From Chitinophaga arvensicola (GTDB taxonomy: Bacteria; Bacteroidota; Bacteroidia; Chitinophagales; Chitinophagaceae): DNA of 64,000 nucleotides. The notes beneath the pieces are model-generated. The model ran no database searches. It saw only the letters and a program-made list of their open reading frames with translations, and was not told the origin of the DNA. The translations under genes were made by a program, and so were the position numbers. Positions 55,013-64,000 of the stretch are shown one piece after another. The DNA is taken from NCBI RefSeq assembly GCF_900110835.1, contig NZ_FOJG01000001.1, positions 1,189,022 through 1,253,021 on the forward strand, read 5' to 3'. Every line of letters begins with the position of its first letter. Within the stretch, counting starts at the first letter, position 1.

Positions 55013-55732
55013 GAGACAGGTATATATGTTTGTACAGGGCGACTCTCCGGAGTCGCCTTTTTTTGTTCAGAATGCCAGTACTGGATAAGTAAATGAAGAA
55101 GCAGGTTAGTTATCTAGTGTTAAATTTTCGGGGATTTCACGGGGAGAAGATCCTACTTGGCTAATAAGCGCTGGCTTTCGACATCCGGATAATCAGGTGG
55201 CTTACTCGTAGTTCCAGTAAAACAAAGGGAAGCAACCAGCTGTTTTTTCATAAAAAAAGAATAACTGGGTATGTAATTTATATGATTACGTATTATTATT
55301 CTTATTATATTTTAATAATTATCACAAATAATTAGAAAGATTTAAATATTAGGGCTTATTTCTCATAGATTTAAAAAAATGCTCTTTTTGCGATTGTATT
55401 TTTTAAATTTCCTATATTGCAGTAGAATTTAAACAATATTTAACACTTGTATCAAGATCTAAAACAACATCCTAAACACAAAATCTAAGTCAATTGGCTT
55501 TTGACCACAATAACCCTGCGTAGTGTGGCTTCAATGAGGCCAATGGAAGAACACAAAATAGAATATGAGATTTTTTGCTTTTTGAGAAGTACTAAGACGG
55601 AGAATGACGACCATGAAGATGAGAGAAAATAACCTGAAGACAAATAAGTCTGGTACTCCTTGTTTATTATTAGTTAACTGACAATATCTTTCAAATCTAA
55701 ATTGCTTATGAAAAGAGGACTACTCTTTATGG
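55013..55732. other. Long leader of the second SusC gene
   Basis: The 720-base gap holds the terminator of the first pair (55038-55064) and then AT-rich sequence (about 55255-55460). A TTG...TATATTGC arrangement near 55394-55420 could be a promoter, but it fits the consensus only loosely. The extended frame of the next gene starts within the last bases (55708-55732). No other gene was recognised. Confidence 0.6.
55038..55064 (+). terminator. Terminator of the first susCD pair
   Basis: GGCGACTC (55038-55045) pairs with GAGTCGCC (55050-55057) and runs into seven Ts. Confidence 0.9.
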
Positions 55733-58700
55733 TTGCTTATGGCCATCAGTGTCGTGCATGCCTATGCACAAACTAAGTTAATCAGCGGCAAGGTTACGGA
55801 TGCCAAGGACGGCGCCGGACTCCCTGGTGTTTCAGTAGGAATTAAAGGCACCGGTAAAGGTGCGTTAACTTCAAACGATGGCTCTTACAAACTCGAAGTT
55901 CCCAATGGCTCCGTGCTTGTTTTTTCTTTTATTGGATATTCTTCCAAGGAAGTGCCGGTTGGATCCGAGAGCACCATTAATGTTTCACTTGGCACCGATA
56001 ATAAAGATCTCAGTGAGGTAGTAGTAACCGCACTGGGTATCAAGCGTGAAAAACGCACATTGGGTTATGCTACCCAGGAAGTAAAAGGTGATGATATCGT
56101 ACAAACGAAGGAAGTAAACTTCCTGAACGGTTTGCAGGGTAAAGTTGCCGGTGTACAAATCAACAACACTTCTGGTATGCCAGGTGGTGGTACCCGTATC
56201 CTGATCCGTGGTTCCTCTTCCCTGACTGGTAATAACCAGCCACTGTTCGTTGTGGATGGTAACCCTATCAGCAATGATCAGATTGGTGCAGGTGATGATG
56301 ATCCGGTGCGTGCTGGTGGTACTACTGCCAACAGAGGTATCGATATTGACCCGAACATCATTGAATCTGTAAACATTCTCCGTGGTGCATCTGCTACCGC
56401 ATTGTATGGTTCCAGAGCAGCAGGTGGTGCGGTAATCATTACTACCAAGAAAGGCTCCAAAAAAGGTAGCTTCAACCTGGTAGTAGGTTCCAGCACAACT
56501 ATTGATAAAGTAATCCTGCCTGAATTCCAGGATCAGTGGGGACAAGGTACCAATGGGGTATTTAACAGCACTACTTCCCAGTCATGGGGGGGTCCCAGAA
56601 TGGATACTTTCAAGATCAATGGTCAGCTGGCTCCCAAGTATGATCCACGTAAAATGTTCTTCAAAACAGGAACTACCCTGGATAACAGCCTTAGCCTGAA
56701 CGGTACTACCGATAAATCAAGCTATCTGTTTTCTTATTCCTCTTTAAGACAAGAAGGTGTGGCACCTACTACAGATTACTACAGGAATGCTTTCTATGGT
56801 AATTTCGCTACTAACCTTACAGAGAAATTGAAAATGACGATCGGCGTCAATTATATTGATTCCCGTAACCATCGTTTAACAGAAGGTAACTACTTCTCCG
56901 GATATTTGTCCAGTCTTTACTTTGAACCAATCAGCTTCAATCCATACCCGATCAAGAAGCCGGATAATACGCAGAATCTTTATGCGCCAACCACTGCCAA
57001 CAACCCATTCTGGGCTTCGCAGAACATTGGTCTGGACCTGAATGTTCGTCGTGTTATTCCGAATGTTTTGTTGGAATATTCTCCGTTGAACTGGTTAACA
57101 TTCACAGAAAGACTGGGTGCTGACGTATATACAGAAAGACGTACATTCCAGGAAGGTATCGGTTCTGTAGGTAGCTTCCCTAATGGTCGTATGTACAATG
57201 AAACTGTAAACAGCCAGCAGGTGAACCACGATTTTTATGTTACAGGACGTAAGAATTTTGATAAACTTGACTTAACTGTGATGGTAGGTAATAATATCAT
57301 CTCCGAATATTATACCGACGAGTTTACAAAAGGTATTGGTTTATCAGTAGAAGATTTTTATGATATCTCCAATGCTGAATCAGTAAGTTCTAAATTAACT
57401 TATTATAACAGAAGAAGAGTAAGCTTATATGCACAGGCTATCCTGGAGTATAACAGAATGCTGTCATTAACCTTAACGGGAAGAAATGACTGGTCATCTT
57501 CCCTGCCAGCTGGTGGAAACTCTTATTTCTATCCATCTGCCACTGCCGCCTTTATCTTCTCTGAACTGGGTGGATTGAAAGACAGTAAAGCATTGTCATT
57601 TGGTAAGTTGAGAGTGGGTTACACTGGTATCGGTAACGATGCACCTCCTTACAAAGTGAGCAACCGCTACTTTAAAACCTCCGTTACAGATGCGCTTGAC
57701 GGTACTATCACTATTCCATTCAATGGTGCAAACGCCTTCTCTCTGAACAATATCCTTGGCAATCCAAATCTGAAACCAGAAAGGATCCGTGAATTTGAGG
57801 TTGGTCTGGAAACCAAATGGTTGAATAACCGTATTGGTTTGGACGTGAGCTACTACAATAAAGTGAGTAAAGATCTGATCTACGAAACAGATATATCTGC
57901 CGCAGCAGGTTTCCAGAGCGCTGTTATCAATGCCGGTAAAATCACCAACAAAGGTATTGAGGTTACTTTAACAGCTACTCCGGTACAAACCAAGAATTTC
58001 AACTGGAACATCGCTGTTAACTACTCTAAAAACAAGAGTATGATTAATGAACTGTCTGAAGCAGTTAGCCAGATCCAGATCGGTGGTTTCACTTCTCCTG
58101 GTATTTACCTGATTGCCGGTCAGCCTTATGGTACCATTATGGGAACCCGTCAGGCAAGAGATGCAAGCGGAAAAAAACTGATTGATGATGATGGTTATCC
58201 TATTCAGGATCCTAATGGTGATGGTATGATTGGTAATATCCAGCCAAGATGGATTGGCGGCGTAACCAATACCGTTTCTTACAAAGGCTTTGATCTGTCA
58301 TTTACATTTGATGGCCGTTTTGGTGGAGACATCCTGAACCTGGATGAATACTACCTGACTGGTGGTGGTCAAAGTATCCGCTCTGCTAACAGAGAAGGAA
58401 CTACTATCCTCGATGGAGTTCGTGAAAGTGATGGTAAACCTAACACCACTGTTATTAAAACCGATCAGACTTACTACAGAAGCTACTGGCGTAATATGTT
58501 TGAGAACGTAGTACAGGATGGTACATTTGTGAAACTGAGAAACGTAACATTAGCGTACAACTTCTCGTCTAAATTATTAGAAAAAACCTTTATTAAGGGA
58601 GCAACTATTTCCGTTGCAGGACGTAACCTCTGGTTATACAAACCTAATTATACCGGTTCCGATCCTGAGTTGAGCTTGTATGGTTCCGGCAGTAACTCCG

Positions 58701-58768
58701 GTGGTTTTGTGAACTTTGTTTCACCTTCAACCAGATCCTATAATGCAACTGTGAAATTAACTTTCTAA
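55733..58768 (+). CDS. SusC/RagA family TonB-linked outer membrane protein (second pair), frameshift in the signal peptide
   Basis: The open frame encodes 1011 residues with the regulatory-like domain (ISGKVTDAKDGAGLPGVSVGIKG), plug (NFLNGLQGKVAGVQIN, ILIRGSSSLTGNNQPLFVVDG, ASATALYGSRAAGGAVIITTKKG) and a full barrel ending in SPSTRSYNATVKLTF. Its N-terminus is odd: an ATG at 55708 opens MKRGLLFMV in another frame, and this frame stops 23 codons on. Dropping one T near 55732-55735 joins them as MKRGLLFMVLMAISVVHAYAQ, a proper signal peptide. As given, the gene would have to start at TTG 55733 or ATG 55739 with a truncated signal. Sequencing error, real mutation or recoding are all possible. 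Confidence 0.9.
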   Translation: MLMAISVVHAYAQTKLISGKVTDAKDGAGLPGVSVGIKGTGKGALTSNDGSYKLEVPNGSVLVFSFIGYSSKEVPVGSESTINVSLGTDNKDLSEVVVTALGIKREKRTLGYATQEVKGDDIVQTKEVNFLNGLQGKVAGVQINNTSGMPGGGTRILIRGSSSLTGNNQPLFVVDGNPISNDQIGAGDDDPVRAGGTTANRGIDIDPNIIESVNILRGASATALYGSRAAGGAVIITTKKGSKKGSFNLVVGSSTTIDKVILPEFQDQWGQGTNGVFNSTTSQSWGGPRMDTFKINGQLAPKYDPRKMFFKTGTTLDNSLSLNGTTDKSSYLFSYSSLRQEGVAPTTDYYRNAFYGNFATNLTEKLKMTIGVNYIDSRNHRLTEGNYFSGYLSSLYFEPISFNPYPIKKPDNTQNLYAPTTANNPFWASQNIGLDLNVRRVIPNVLLEYSPLNWLTFTERLGADVYTERRTFQEGIGSVGSFPNGRMYNETVNSQQVNHDFYVTGRKNFDKLDLTVMVGNNIISEYYTDEFTKGIGLSVEDFYDISNAESVSSKLTYYNRRRVSLYAQAILEYNRMLSLTLTGRNDWSSSLPAGGNSYFYPSATAAFIFSELGGLKDSKALSFGKLRVGYTGIGNDAPPYKVSNRYFKTSVTDALDGTITIPFNGANAFSLNNILGNPNLKPERIREFEVGLETKWLNNRIGLDVSYYNKVSKDLIYETDISAAAGFQSAVINAGKITNKGIEVTLTATPVQTKNFNWNIAVNYSKNKSMINELSEAVSQIQIGGFTSPGIYLIAGQPYGTIMGTRQARDASGKKLIDDDGYPIQDPNGDGMIGNIQPRWIGGVTNTVSYKGFDLSFTFDGRFGGDILNLDEYYLTGGGQSIRSANREGTTILDGVRESDGKPNTTVIKTDQTYYRSYWRNMFENVVQDGTFVKLRNVTLAYNFSSKLLEKTFIKGATISVAGRNLWLYKPNYTGSDPELSLYGSGSNSGGFVNFVSPSTRSYNATVKLTF

Positions 58769-58779
58769 ACTGTGTAAAG

Positions 58780-60195
58780 ATGACAAAAAAGATAATTATA
58801 TCCATAATAGCAGGGAGTCTCTTATTTGCGGGTGCGGGATGTAAAAAGTTCCTCAACGTAAACGATGATCCTTCAGGAGCGGAAAAAGTGAATGATGGTC
58901 TGTTACTGACCGGCGTTGAAATGACTACCGCATTTTCCATTTCCGGTGGTTACCCCGCCAGAACCAGTACTTTCTGGACACAACAGCTGGCTTATAACCA
59001 ACCGGCTCCGGATTGGGATACCTATTCATCCACCTCTTCGGATGTAAATAACACCTGGGCATTTGATATGTACCCAGCTATTCTGAAAAATCTGAAAGTG
59101 CTGGAAGCCCAAGCCAACGAGGCTGGTCACAAGCATTTTGAAGGTGTTGCTAAAATTATGATTGCCTATAACCTGGCAGTTACCACAGACGTATGGAATG
59201 ACGTTCCATATTCTGAAGGATTTCAGGGTTTTGGTAAACTGACACCTAAATATGATAGCCAGAAAGATATTTATGCTTCTATAAATACGCTGCTGGATGA
59301 TGCTATAACCTTGCTGTCTGCGGCCGATAATACCGTGGTGCCAGATGCAAAAGATCTCATTTATGGCGGAAAAGCCAGCAAATGGGTATCATTTGCTTAC
59401 TTCCTGAAAGCACGTTATGCACTTCGCTTATGTTATGCTCCTGGTAATGTAACCACAACACAAGCTCAGGCTGCACTGACTGCCATTGATAAAGCATTCC
59501 CGGATGAAAGTGGTAATGCCTTTGTTCAATTCGCTACTGGTGCTGGTGCTGAATCACCCTGGTACCAGTTTATTCAAAACTGGGGTAGCGTGGTAACTTC
59601 TAAGACCTTTATCGATTTTCTGCAGGGCAAAAATGATCCGCGTTTACCTTTAGTGGCTGAACCGCTGGATGATGGCTCTTTTGTTGGTCGTAAAATAGGT
59701 ATTACTGCTACCAGTCCTAGTGGAACCGTTTCAGAAGTAGGAGCTGCGTTTTCTGCCGCTGATATGAAAATTAACCTGGGTACTTATGATGAGCAATTGT
59801 TCATCAAAGCCGAAGCTACTTTCTTGACAGCTGGTGCTGCTGCTGCCCAACCAATCTTAAAGCAGGCAGTGGAAGCTACTATGAAAAGATTTGGATTAGA
59901 TGCGGCCAGTGCAGAAGTGCAGGCGTATATCACTGCGAATTGCACCATCACGCCGGCAAATGCTTACGCTACTATCATGTATGAAAAATACATAGCGAAC
60001 TTCCAGACACTGGAGGCATTCAACGACTGGAGAAGAACCAATCTGCCGGCTCTGACTCCAGTAGCCAATGCTTATCTGAATCTGACAACAATTCCACGCA
60101 GATGGGTATATCCTGCTTCTGAGAATGCTACCAACAAACAGCCTCAGCAACCAGGTTTACTCACCGGCCGTGTATGGTGGGATACCAAACAATAA
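58780..60195 (+). CDS. SusD/RagB family nutrient-binding lipoprotein (second pair)
   Basis: The 471-residue protein has a lipobox ending in FAGAGC (Cys21), the N-terminal helical region (TSTFWTQQLAYNQPAPDWDTYS), KIMIAYNLAVTTDVWNDVPYSEGF and a C-terminal YEKYIANFQTLEAFNDWRRTNLPAL block found in the SusD-like (SusD_2-type) subgroup. It lies 11 bases after the SusC stop and is its partner. The pair differs from the first pair in length and in its SusD subtype, so they probably serve different substrates. Confidence 0.93.
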   Translation: MTKKIIISIIAGSLLFAGAGCKKFLNVNDDPSGAEKVNDGLLLTGVEMTTAFSISGGYPARTSTFWTQQLAYNQPAPDWDTYSSTSSDVNNTWAFDMYPAILKNLKVLEAQANEAGHKHFEGVAKIMIAYNLAVTTDVWNDVPYSEGFQGFGKLTPKYDSQKDIYASINTLLDDAITLLSAADNTVVPDAKDLIYGGKASKWVSFAYFLKARYALRLCYAPGNVTTTQAQAALTAIDKAFPDESGNAFVQFATGAGAESPWYQFIQNWGSVVTSKTFIDFLQGKNDPRLPLVAEPLDDGSFVGRKIGITATSPSGTVSEVGAAFSAADMKINLGTYDEQLFIKAEATFLTAGAAAAQPILKQAVEATMKRFGLDAASAEVQAYITANCTITPANAYATIMYEKYIANFQTLEAFNDWRRTNLPALTPVANAYLNLTTIPRRWVYPASENATNKQPQQPGLLTGRVWWDTKQ

Positions 60196-60221
60196 GCTAT
60201 ATTGTATTAACTAATAATTGC

Positions 60222-60253
60222 AACGGCTGCTTCTTATGAAGCAGCCGTTTTTT
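60222..60253 (+). terminator. Terminator of the second susCD pair
   Basis: AACGGCTGCTT (60222-60232) pairs with AAGCAGCCGTT (60239-60249) and is followed by Ts. Confidence 0.9.
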
Positions 60254-60311
60254 ATTGTTGGATTGCCATATTGCAGAGGATTAAACCATGTATGCTTTAT
60301 GCATCGAGCAT

Positions 60312-60345
60312 AAAAAAACTCACCGGTATACTGCCAGTGAGTTTT
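60312..60345 (-). terminator. Terminator of the TlpA-like gene
   Basis: On the minus strand AAAACTCACTGG (60334-60345) pairs with CCGGTGAGTTTT (60315-60326, one G.T pair) and ends in a seven-T run. Confidence 0.85.
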
Positions 60346-60363
60346 CTTTATGGAGATAAAATC

Positions 60364-61524
60364 TTACTTTAATACTTCCTGTAACTTCGCTTCCAGCGCA
60401 GGTCCTCTCAGATTGGAGGCAATTACTTTACCCTGTGGATCCAGTAAGAAGTTAGTAGGAATCGCGTTGAGACCATATAACGGTACTACTTTGGAATCCC
60501 AGAATTTCAGATCGCTTACATGACTCCAGGCAAGACCATCCTGCTTAATAGCTTCCTGCCATTTGTCTTTGGTTTTATCCAGCGATACACCCAGGATCGT
60601 GAAGTTCTTTCCTTTATACTGCTGATAAGCTTTCACCACGTTTGGATTTTCCTGGCGGCAAGGTCCGCACCAGCTGGCCCAGAAATCTACCAGTACATAT
60701 TTACCACGGAATGAATTCAGGCTGATCATTTTGCCGGAAGGATCCGGTAAGGTGAAGTCAGGTGCTACCTGACCTACTTTGATAGCAGATGGTTCTTCGC
60801 CGCCTGCAGCATCGCCCTGGTTAGCCGCCTGCTGGTTGCCTTTTTCCAGTTCTGCTATTTTATCTGTCATGCTTTTTACCAGGGTATTTTTTGGAAAACG
60901 TTTGGTGAGGTTAGTGATCACTTGTTTGTGTGCCACTATCTCTTCTCCGTTTCTTACCTGGCTGATGGCAAATACTGCTGTAGCAGGATTTTTTGTTTTA
61001 TCGGCCATCAGGAAAAAGCCGTTTTCAAATTCTTTCTCTTTTTTCTGGAATGATTCTACCTGTGGTTTGAATACGCTGTCTGGTACTACCGCATGCAGGC
61101 TATCCAATTTGCGCATTTCTTCCGTTAAAGCGATAGATTGCTTGCTGATATCGCTCATAAACTGCTGCAGTTCGGCAGTAGGCTCAGAACCACTGATCTT
61201 TACATCTTCCAGTTTATCAACATCGCCATCTATTTTCATATCACCGGCATCGAGTGCCAGCAATATAAATTTGCCATTTTCAAAGCGCACCCGGTACAGC
61301 CCCTGTTCAGGAACCATTCCTTTCAGCGTGAATTTTCCGCTGGCATCTTTTACGTTGGTAGAATCCACCACTTTCACATTGTCCAGTGTTAATTCTTCCA
61401 GCAATACCGGACCCAATGGTAAATTACTCAGGTGTCCTTCTATTTTAAATTCTCCCTTTTCCGTTTGTCCGGCGCATCCTGCAAGGAAAGCGGCAGCGGA
61501 AATCCATAATAAGTATTTTTTCAT
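60364..61524 (-). CDS. TlpA-like thioredoxin lipoprotein with DUF4369
   Basis: The 386-residue lipoprotein has a signal with lipobox LAGC (Cys17), an N-terminal DUF4369 beta domain (about 25-115), a helical linker (about 120-240) and a C-terminal thioredoxin/AhpC-TSA domain with the redox motif CGPC (Cys286/Cys289) in FWASWCGPCRQENP and the cis-Pro of AIPTNF (about 370). These proteins are periplasm-facing disulfide reductases, common beside SusCD genes in Bacteroidota. It lies convergent with the second SusCD pair; co-function with it is only suggested. Confidence 0.9.
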   Translation of the reverse strand: MKKYLLWISAAAFLAGCAGQTEKGEFKIEGHLSNLPLGPVLLEELTLDNVKVVDSTNVKDASGKFTLKGMVPEQGLYRVRFENGKFILLALDAGDMKIDGDVDKLEDVKISGSEPTAELQQFMSDISKQSIALTEEMRKLDSLHAVVPDSVFKPQVESFQKKEKEFENGFFLMADKTKNPATAVFAISQVRNGEEIVAHKQVITNLTKRFPKNTLVKSMTDKIAELEKGNQQAANQGDAAGGEEPSAIKVGQVAPDFTLPDPSGKMISLNSFRGKYVLVDFWASWCGPCRQENPNVVKAYQQYKGKNFTILGVSLDKTKDKWQEAIKQDGLAWSHVSDLKFWDSKVVPLYGLNAIPTNFLLDPQGKVIASNLRGPALEAKLQEVLK

Positions 61525-61577
61525 GCTACTATTTTTTGAACATTCATCTGACGTATGCCACTCAATATAGGCTAAAT

Positions 61578-63026
61578 TTAACCTTTCAGCTTTTCCGCCA
61601 GCAATTCGTTGGTAAGCCGGGGATCTGCCTTGCCTTTGGATAACTTCATTACTTCCCCTACAAACAGTGACATCAGTCCTTTTTTGCCTCCTTTAAATGC
61701 GGCCACTTTATCCGGATATTTCGCCAGCACTTCATCAATGATCGGAGAAATATTATCAGCGTTGTTATCCTGTAATAAGTTCAGGCGGATGGCTATTTCC
61801 AGCGGATCGGCCGGCGCCTCGATCATTTCCGGTAAAATACGGGAAGAGGCGATGGAGAAGCTCACTTTGCCGGCATCTGTGAGTGCAATCAGCGCTGCCA
61901 ATGCCTGTGGTGTTACCGGGAACTGGCTGATTTCTGCTGAATGCTCATTCAGCCAGGATTTCACAGGTCCAAGCATCCAGTTGGCGGCAGCTTTATATTG
62001 GGAAGTAACGGCGATCAGGCTTTCGTAATAATCTGCGGTGGATTTATCATCACAGATCACCCTCGCATCATATTCAGGTAAGCCAAAATCGGCGGTATAT
62101 TTACGGATCAGTTCTTCCGGCAGGGCAGGAAGAGTAGCCCGGATGCTATCTATAAATTCGTCGGTGAGCTTAAATGGCGCCAGGTCTGGTTCCGGGAAGT
62201 AGCGGTAATCATTGGCTTCTTCCTTGGAACGGAGGGAAAAGGAACTCCCGTTGGATGCGTCAAAACTGCGGGTTTCCTGCACCAGGGTACCACCGGCTTC
62301 AATTAGATCGATCTGTCGTTTTACCTCGTTATCGATGGCCCGCTTTACATTGCGGATAGAGTTCATATTTTTTACTTCCACCTTGGTGCCCAGAGTGGTA
62401 GCGCCTTTCAGCCGAACGGAGATATTGGCGTCGCAGCGCATACTGCCTTCTTCCATATTACCATCACAAACGCCCAGGTAGCGCACCAGCCGCCGCATTT
62501 CAGTCAGATAGGCATAAGCCTCATCACTGGTATGCATATCCGGCTCGGTAACTATTTCCACCAGGGGAACGCCGGCCCGGTTTAAATCTACATAGCTGTT
62601 GTCAGGATCCTGGTCGTGCAGCAGTTTGCCGGCATCTTCTTCCAGGTGAATACGGTTTAACTGTACATTTCGGGTACCTGCATCGGTAACGATGGTAATA
62701 TAGCCACCTTTACAGATCGGCGCCGTATGCTGCGATACCTGGTAGCCTTTCGGCAAATCAGGGTAGAAGTAGTTCTTACGGGCAAAATAGTTGTCCTTTT
62801 CTATTTCACAATGACAAGCCAGTCCCAGTTTGATGGCATATTCAGCCGCTTTACGGTTCATACGGGGTAAAGTACCCGGATGCGCCATCGTAATAGGACT
62901 GATATGCGTATTAGGAGCGCCGCCAAAGGCTGCGCTGTCGCTGCAGAATAATTTACTTTCGGTAAGCAGTTGGGCGTGCACTTCCAGCCCGATCACTGTT
63001 TCATATTTGCTATATATATCGCTCAT
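61578..63026 (-). CDS. gatB: Aspartyl/glutamyl-tRNA(Asn/Gln) amidotransferase subunit B
   Basis: GatB is part of the GatCAB complex that converts Asp-tRNA(Asn) and Glu-tRNA(Gln) to the amidated forms. The 482-residue protein starts MSDIYSKYETVIGLEVHAQL and shows family motifs TESKLFCSDS, GTLPRMNRKA, DYKYFPEPDL-type RYFPEPDLAP, and a C-terminal YqeY-like domain (FVGEVMKLSKGKADPRLTNELL). Start 63026 is preferred over 63047 because a promoter-like box overlaps the longer frame. Its partner subunits GatA and GatC are not in this window. Confidence 0.96.
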   Translation of the reverse strand: MSDIYSKYETVIGLEVHAQLLTESKLFCSDSAAFGGAPNTHISPITMAHPGTLPRMNRKAAEYAIKLGLACHCEIEKDNYFARKNYFYPDLPKGYQVSQHTAPICKGGYITIVTDAGTRNVQLNRIHLEEDAGKLLHDQDPDNSYVDLNRAGVPLVEIVTEPDMHTSDEAYAYLTEMRRLVRYLGVCDGNMEEGSMRCDANISVRLKGATTLGTKVEVKNMNSIRNVKRAIDNEVKRQIDLIEAGGTLVQETRSFDASNGSSFSLRSKEEANDYRYFPEPDLAPFKLTDEFIDSIRATLPALPEELIRKYTADFGLPEYDARVICDDKSTADYYESLIAVTSQYKAAANWMLGPVKSWLNEHSAEISQFPVTPQALAALIALTDAGKVSFSIASSRILPEMIEAPADPLEIAIRLNLLQDNNADNISPIIDEVLAKYPDKVAAFKGGKKGLMSLFVGEVMKLSKGKADPRLTNELLAEKLKG

Positions 63027-63044
63027 ATTCCGTACTGATTCCCA

Positions 63045-63052
63045 CAAATATA
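63045..63052 (-). promoter_or_regulatory. Putative gatB -7 element
   Basis: The minus strand reads TATATTTG, matching TAnnTTTG, 18 bases upstream of the ATG at 63026. It overlaps codon 1 of the longer frame starting at 63047, which argues for the shorter start. Confidence 0.45.
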
Positions 63053-63135
63053 TTCAAATAATACCGTGATTTCAGGCTATTTGGTGCCAATAAATCCCTA
63101 AATTGAGATACTCATCATCTAAAAATTTCTTCCCT

Positions 63136-64000
63136 ATGATCAGCAAGGCCCAGGCAAGTCAACTTTATCAGGCGCAACAGGTTTACTTCGACTCCGGCGC
63201 CACGCTCTCCTATGCTTTCCGGAAAACGCAGTTAAAACGACTGAAAAACGGGATCAAAAAATTTGAAGATAAGATCACCGCCGCTTTACATGCCGATCTG
63301 CATAAACACCCGCTGGAGGCCTATGGCAGCGAAATAGGCTTTTTATATGAAGAAATAAGCTATATACTCGATGGCCTGAAACAATGGATGGAACCCGAGC
63401 TGGTTACCTCTCCCTTTGTGACCTATCCCAGCAGCAGCCGGATCTATAAACAACCCCTTGGACTAACCCTGATCATTGGTCCCTGGAATTACCCGTTTAT
63501 GTTGCTGCTCAGCCCTTTACTGGGAGCCATTGCGGGAGGCAACTGTGCTATTATCAAACCTTCGGAACTGGCGCCGCATACCGCAGCCGTTACCGCCGCC
63601 CTTATAAAAGATACTTTTGACCCCGCTTATATCACCGTGGTGGAAGGCGATGGCATGGAAGTAATTCCTACCCTGATGAGTTTCCGTTTCGACCATGTTT
63701 TCTTTACCGGCAGTATTCCCGTGGGTAAAAAAATCATGGAAATGGCCGTGCCGCATCTTACGCCGGTAACGCTGGAACTGGGTGGTAAATCCCCCTGTGT
63801 GGTTGATGAAAAAGTAAATGTAACAGTGGCGGCTAAACGAATTGTGTGGGGTAAATTCTGGAATGCCGGTCAAACCTGTGTGGCGCCCGACTACCTGCTG
63901 GTACATCGTAACGTGAAGGAAGAACTGGTGGCTGCATTGAAAGCAGCTATCACGGAATTCTTTGGAGAAGATCCTTCGCAGAGCGACGATTACGCCCGTA
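63136..64000 (+). CDS. Aldehyde dehydrogenase, ALDH3-like, truncated by the window edge
   Basis: The frame opens at ATG 63136 and runs off the end after 288 codons. It shows PLGLTLIIGPWNYPFMLLLSP, AIAGGNCAIIKPSELAP, FDHVFFTGSIPVGKK, the general-base Glu in TLELGGKSP (about 214) and the nucleophile Cys in NAGQTCVAPDY (about 248). These positions and the lack of a long N-terminal extension fit class 3 aldehyde dehydrogenases, which oxidise aliphatic or aromatic aldehydes with NAD(P)+. The C-terminal part is missing only because of the window. It is divergent from gatB. Confidence 0.93.
   Translation, partial: MISKAQASQLYQAQQVYFDSGATLSYAFRKTQLKRLKNGIKKFEDKITAALHADLHKHPLEAYGSEIGFLYEEISYILDGLKQWMEPELVTSPFVTYPSSSRIYKQPLGLTLIIGPWNYPFMLLLSPLLGAIAGGNCAIIKPSELAPHTAAVTAALIKDTFDPAYITVVEGDGMEVIPTLMSFRFDHVFFTGSIPVGKKIMEMAVPHLTPVTLELGGKSPCVVDEKVNVTVAAKRIVWGKFWNAGQTCVAPDYLLVHRNVKEELVAALKAAITEFFGEDPSQSDDYAR

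Noticed and set aside
60779-61570. 263-codon plus-strand frame over the TlpA-like gene
   Set aside because: It is a Ser/Leu-rich complement frame of a lipoprotein with lipobox and CGPC motif.

Overview
The window looks like a piece of a Bacteroidota chromosome, most probably Chitinophagaceae (Chitinophaga-like). The evidence is a complete gldKLMN block (type IX secretion/gliding), two SusC/SusD pairs, many DUF families typical of the phylum (DUF4197, DUF2911, DUF4271, DUF4783), weak Shine-Dalgarno sequences, and repeated TAnnTTTG boxes (the Bacteroidota -7 promoter element) upstream of genes. Almost everything is ordinary, densely packed chromosomal content. No tRNA, rRNA, CRISPR array, prophage or intact insertion sequence was seen.

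Layout. 0.2-9.4 kb: an S9 dipeptidyl peptidase, lysS, a tandem universal stress protein, a DUF4197 protein, a secreted protein with tandem internal repeats, and a flavin reductase/fumarylacetoacetase-like pair. 9.5-16.7 kb: a class A beta-lactamase-fold hydrolase, a fatty acid hydroxylase, a coupled three-gene minus-strand operon (TIGR02757, DUF6263-like, small unknown), a cystathionine gamma-synthase-type enzyme, DUF2911, and ACP phosphodiesterase. 17-24 kb: a secreted unknown, a deoxyhypusine synthase-like enzyme, hemW, DUF4271-hemD, and a DUF255 thioredoxin-domain protein. 24.5-29.4 kb: gldKLMN with its own terminator. 29.4-42 kb: a Crp-like regulator and DinB protein, uvrC with a lipoprotein, gpmI, DUF4783-nadC-lipid kinase-yciH, an AraC/aldo-keto reductase pair, and a decayed GT39 glycosyltransferase remnant beside a possible small RNA. 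40.7-49 kb: birA, rsfS, ftsH, a LUD protein, lpxH, recO and a large RND/MMPL transporter. 49.3-60.2 kb: a transposase-derived ORF followed by two SusCD systems. 60.3-64 kb: a TlpA-like lipoprotein, gatB and an aldehyde dehydrogenase cut by the window end.

How the genes work together. gldKLMN encodes the trans-envelope motor and ring of the type IX secretion system. The two SusCD pairs are TonB-dependent uptake systems of unknown substrate; no glycoside hydrolase or dedicated regulator accompanies them here. birA-rsfS-ftsH-LUD-lpxH-recO is a housekeeping neighbourhood, and nadC-lipid kinase-yciH is a likely operon.

Most unusual points. (1) A family of short intergenic elements at about 41, 2577 and 15249, with a related hairpin at 50063, has a conserved 5' box and a hairpin whose stem changes in a compensated way around a constant loop, which suggests an RNA-level function. 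(2) The second SusC gene carries an apparent one-base frameshift inside its signal-peptide codons. (3) An intact IS1595/ISXO2-like ORF has lost its expected catalytic residues. (4) A GT39 gene remnant survives in two reading frames. (5) A secreted protein carries a 74-residue tandem duplication. (6) Near-identical 19-20 bp hairpins lie behind gpmI and yciH. All functional calls come from reading the sequence; no database search was run.
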